64,000 nucleotides of DNA from DT-110 sp030148525 (lineage in GTDB: Bacteria > Bacteroidota > Bacteroidia > Chitinophagales > Saprospiraceae): contig OZ245751.1 of NCBI GenBank assembly GCA_965227445.1, forward strand, positions 992,001 through 1,056,000. The letters run 5' to 3'. The notes under the pieces are model-generated. The model was not told the origin of the DNA, ran no database searches, and was given only the letters and a program-made list of their open reading frames with translations. Below, piece by piece: positions 61,190 to 64,000 of the stretch (positions are counted from its first letter, which is position 1; every line of letters starts with the position of its first letter). Made by a program: the position numbers and the translations under genes.

Positions 61190-63139
61190 ATGCAAAGCCA
61201 GTCAATATTCGTTTTAGCCTGCCTTTTGTTGGTTGTACCGGTCTACGGGCAGCTTTCATCGGAGGTGGATACCGTCACGGTAAAGTCGGCCCGGGTTCCG
61301 ATGACAATTGCCCAGACCGGTCGCAACATCAGCCTGCTGCGGCCAAAGGAGATCCGGCAGGCACCTTACACGTCCCTGGACGATCTGTTGCAGTACGTGC
61401 CCGGGATAGAGGTTCAGTCGCGCAATGCCTTTGGAGCACAAGGAGATATTACCATGCGGGGTGCTACCTTTTCCCAGGTTATGGTTTTGGTTGATGGGAT
61501 GAAATTAAACGATCCGCTGACGGGGCATTTCAATCACGCGATTCCGGTAGCCACCGCCGAGATCGAACGCATTGAAGTACTTCGTGGTGCCGCCGCTGCT
61601 ATTTACGGAGCGGATGCGGTCGGAGGCGTCATTAATGTGGTCACCAAATCCTACCAGCCTGATCGAAGTGACTACACCGAGATCGAGGGGCAGGTCAACT
61701 ACGGTGATCACAGCCTGTTGATGGGCCGGCAAGGGTTTGCGCTTCAGCGGGGCCGGCAGTTTATTACGGGTGGTTTCAACCTGACGCAATCACTCGGTGA
61801 ACCCATACCGGAACGTTCCGTGAACGGGAACACCCTCCCTGCCTACCGCAATTATTTTGATGTGAAAACGGTTGGAGTGCAGCTCGGAACGCGCCTCGAC
61901 AACGGGTGGCAGGTGCGCTACCGCACGGCTTACGACCACCGCGATTTTAGTGCCCGCTACTTTTATACGACCAGCGCGTTTGATAAATCAACAGAAACAA
62001 CCGGCACCTGGTGGAATCAACTTCAGGTGCGGAAAACGCGTGCCAATAGCACTACCCACATCAACCTGGCGCACAAGCGAAATACCGATGTCTTTATTTT
62101 CAGCCCCGACTTTCCCTCGACCAATGAGCACGTGACTCATTTTACCAACCTGAATGTGAACCACAACTGGACGCTGTCACCCCAATTCTCCATGAACGTA
62201 GGCACCCAGGTCGACCGCCGATCGATCGAGAGCAATGACCGGGGTGACCATCAGGACTGGCACTTCGGAGTGTACGGCATGGGCGTTTGGCAACCCGCTG
62301 CCGCCTGGACGCTAACGGCGAGTGCCCGGGTGGATTACGACGAAAACTACGATCTGGAGTTTACCCCTCAGTTGAACGCATCTTATCAGGCCACTCCTGC
62401 TTTGCGACTGCGGGCCAGTGCCGGACGCTCCATTCGCGCGGCCAACTATACCGAGCGGTACGTGTCCTTTAATCTTCCTAACCTGACACCGGGCCGCAAC
62501 CTCGGGAACCCCAATTTGCTGGCCGAGCGGAGCTGGTCGGAAGAATTGGGCTTCGATCTGGACCTGGGACGTGCCTGGCAGTGGAAGGCCACCGGCTTTT
62601 TACGGCAGTCCGGAAACCTGATCGACTACGTCGAAACGAACGAAAGCAATATCCCGAATAACCAGAATCTGCAGGATGGAGCCAATTACTTCTTCGCTCA
62701 GAATATCAGCGATGTGGTTACCCGTGGAGTGGAAACGGAGTTGTGGTTTGGGAAAGTGTTCGATGAGCGGCGTCAGTTGCGTGGCTCACTGGGCTATACC
62801 TACCTGAATACCACCAATGAGGAAGGGATCGTATCGGTCTATATTTCCAGTCATGCCCGTCATTTGCTCACGACCAACTGGATACTGAGTGCGGGTGGCC
62901 TCGATTTTGCGGTAAACGGACTGTACAAGGTCCGCAATGCCCGCTTTGCCGAATCGATTGGTTCGGAATTAGAGGAGTCTTATTCGCTTTGGAATGTACG
63001 GGCGGGTCACTCCATAACGGATCAATTTGGTATTCAGGTACAAATACACAACGTATTTGATGTTGCTTATCAGGACATCCTTGGTGCGCCCATGCCGGGA
63101 CGTTGGTTTATGGCGGGCATTTCCTTTGGTATTCGCTAA
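61190..63139 (+). CDS. TonB-dependent receptor, BtuB-like
   Basis: 649 residues, signal peptide (MQSQSIFVLACLLLVVPVYGQ). The plug domain (about 22-150) has VDTVTVKSARVPMTI, GDITMRGATFSQVMVLVDGM and IYGADAVGGVINVVTK; a barrel follows, ending GRWFMAGISFGIR. The plug resembles BtuB/vitamin B12-type receptors more than classical FepA. The transported substrate is uncertain; cobalamin, heme or another metal complex are possible. Confidence 0.93.
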   Translation: MQSQSIFVLACLLLVVPVYGQLSSEVDTVTVKSARVPMTIAQTGRNISLLRPKEIRQAPYTSLDDLLQYVPGIEVQSRNAFGAQGDITMRGATFSQVMVLVDGMKLNDPLTGHFNHAIPVATAEIERIEVLRGAAAAIYGADAVGGVINVVTKSYQPDRSDYTEIEGQVNYGDHSLLMGRQGFALQRGRQFITGGFNLTQSLGEPIPERSVNGNTLPAYRNYFDVKTVGVQLGTRLDNGWQVRYRTAYDHRDFSARYFYTTSAFDKSTETTGTWWNQLQVRKTRANSTTHINLAHKRNTDVFIFSPDFPSTNEHVTHFTNLNVNHNWTLSPQFSMNVGTQVDRRSIESNDRGDHQDWHFGVYGMGVWQPAAAWTLTASARVDYDENYDLEFTPQLNASYQATPALRLRASAGRSIRAANYTERYVSFNLPNLTPGRNLGNPNLLAERSWSEELGFDLDLGRAWQWKATGFLRQSGNLIDYVETNESNIPNNQNLQDGANYFFAQNISDVVTRGVETELWFGKVFDERRQLRGSLGYTYLNTTNEEGIVSVYISSHARHLLTTNWILSAGGLDFAVNGLYKVRNARFAESIGSELEESYSLWNVRAGHSITDQFGIQVQIHNVFDVAYQDILGAPMPGRWFMAGISFGIR

Positions 63140-63170
63140 TTGAATTTCGGTATATTCACAGAAAAAGTCC

Positions 63171-64000
63171 ATGCGCCCAATATTCTGTACCCTATTGCTA
63201 ATCCTGCCTTTTTTTGGCGAAAGCCAGACGGGGCACACAGCAGAAGCTAATAACACCACGCTAACGACTCTCATCAAAGAGTTCGTCCCGGAAAACGGGC
63301 CCGGCCTCGCAGTGCAAATTATGCGTGGCGATAATTTACTGTACGTGAAGGGCTTTGGTAAAGCTAATGTGGAGCACGATATTCCCTTTACGCCATCCAC
63401 GGTTTCCGATCTGGGATCGGTAGCCAAGCAGTTTACGGCTTTTGCGATCGCCTTACTGGCCGATGAAGGGAAACTGGACCTGGATGCCGACATTCGCACT
63501 TTCTTTCCCGAAGCACCTGATTTTGGTAAACCCGTCACGGTACGGCATATGGTTCATCACACCAGTGGCTTGCGGGAGATATACAGTATGAAAGCGATGG
63601 CCGGTAATCCCCGTTCAGGGATCAGCCAGTTTGAGGCTCAGGAGTTATTGACGTATAGTGAAGAGTTAAATTTCGAGCCCGGCGAGCGCTGGTTGTACTG
63701 CAACACATCCTACATGCTGCTCGCGGATATTGTGGAGCAGGTAAGCGGCCAGTCTTTCGAAGCCTTTATGCAGGAGCGGATTTTCCGTCCACTGGGCATG
63801 AAAGACACCTATATAATGGATGTTCAGGGGGAGACTTTCCCCGATCGGGCCGATTCGTATCGGCAGGATGCGGATTACGGCTGGGTACAGGTGTACGATG
63901 TGAGCAGTGCTTATGGTCAGGGCGGCATTTATTCCAGCCTCCACGACCTGGCAAAGTGGGTTGACAATTTCCGGACCAGACAAATAGGTTCGGATGCAGT
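63171..64000 (+). CDS. class C beta-lactamase-family serine hydrolase, 5' part
   Basis: Runs off the end of the window; 276 residues are visible from the ATG at 63171. Signal peptide (MRPIFCTLLLILPFFGESQ). Nucleophile motif SxxK in GSVAKQFTA, then the second motif YxN in LYCNTSYML. Other family segments are HMVHHTSGLREIYS and IFRPLGMKDTY. The third motif (KTG-like) lies beyond the window. The family includes D-alanyl-D-alanine carboxypeptidases, esterases and true beta-lactamases; the substrate cannot be told. It follows the second receptor gene by 31 bp. Confidence 0.9.
   Translation, partial: MRPIFCTLLLILPFFGESQTGHTAEANNTTLTTLIKEFVPENGPGLAVQIMRGDNLLYVKGFGKANVEHDIPFTPSTVSDLGSVAKQFTAFAIALLADEGKLDLDADIRTFFPEAPDFGKPVTVRHMVHHTSGLREIYSMKAMAGNPRSGISQFEAQELLTYSEELNFEPGERWLYCNTSYMLLADIVEQVSGQSFEAFMQERIFRPLGMKDTYIMDVQGETFPDRADSYRQDADYGWVQVYDVSSAYGQGGIYSSLHDLAKWVDNFRTRQIGSDA

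Overview
The window comes from a member of the Bacteroidota, most likely a Saprospiria/Lewinella-like marine or wastewater bacterium. Several features point there: type IX secretion (T9SS) C-terminal sorting domains on three secreted proteins, a PorE-like OmpA protein, SprB repeats, an alternative complex III (ACIII) plus caa3-type oxidase locus, a DUF3098 protein between ftsX and uppP, and Bacteroidota -7 boxes of the form TAnnTTTG. This assignment rests on gene content and motifs only.

Layout. 1-7.1 kb: the 3' end of a PorE-like PD40/OmpA protein, then a convergent 1990-residue T9SS-secreted SprB-repeat protein. 7.1-8.75 kb: a gene-free region full of dispersed repeats, including two copies of a 260-bp palindromic element, one of them interrupted by a 99-bp three-hairpin insertion flanked by TA. 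8.75-11.6 kb: leuS. 11.8-12.8 kb: heptanucleotide arrays alternating with three 172-bp units. 12.9-17.4 kb: two unknown envelope proteins, then ftsX - DUF3098 - uppP - truB. 17.7-24.1 kb, minus strand: a caspase-like protease with an effector-associated-type C-terminus, an S9 peptidase, a Bpt/Ate1-like transferase and a UbiD-family decarboxylase. 24.4 kb: thyA.

25.6-43.1 kb is the centrepiece, a continuous plus-strand respiratory locus: actA-actB-actC-actD-actE-actF, then coxB-coxA-ctaB-coxC1-coxC2-ctaF, then a Sco-like protein without copper-binding cysteines, a DUF420/CtaM-like protein with an EF-hand-type loop, and a small CPMC membrane protein. ACIII oxidises menaquinol and passes electrons to the oxidase; ctaB and the last three genes are assembly functions, demonstrated or inferred. 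The most unusual gene is coxB: its CuA domain is followed by a complete OmpA-type peptidoglycan-binding domain, suggesting an oxidase physically tethered to the cell wall.

43.1-57.3 kb holds mixed housekeeping and envelope genes: beta-barrel protein, M32 carboxypeptidase, DUF423, unknown lipoprotein, ung, alginate-export-type porin, coiled-coil protein, ABC-F/EttA, a T9SS DNRLRE protein and a TlpA-like lipoprotein. 57.5-63.1 kb is a probable heme/iron uptake cluster: HmuY-like T9SS protein and two TonB-dependent receptors. The window ends inside a class C beta-lactamase-family serine hydrolase.

Intergenic DNA is unusually structured: at least seven unrelated-looking tandem arrays share a 7-bp period, one of them running into the 3' end of truB. 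No tRNA, rRNA, CRISPR array or intact transposase gene was recognised.
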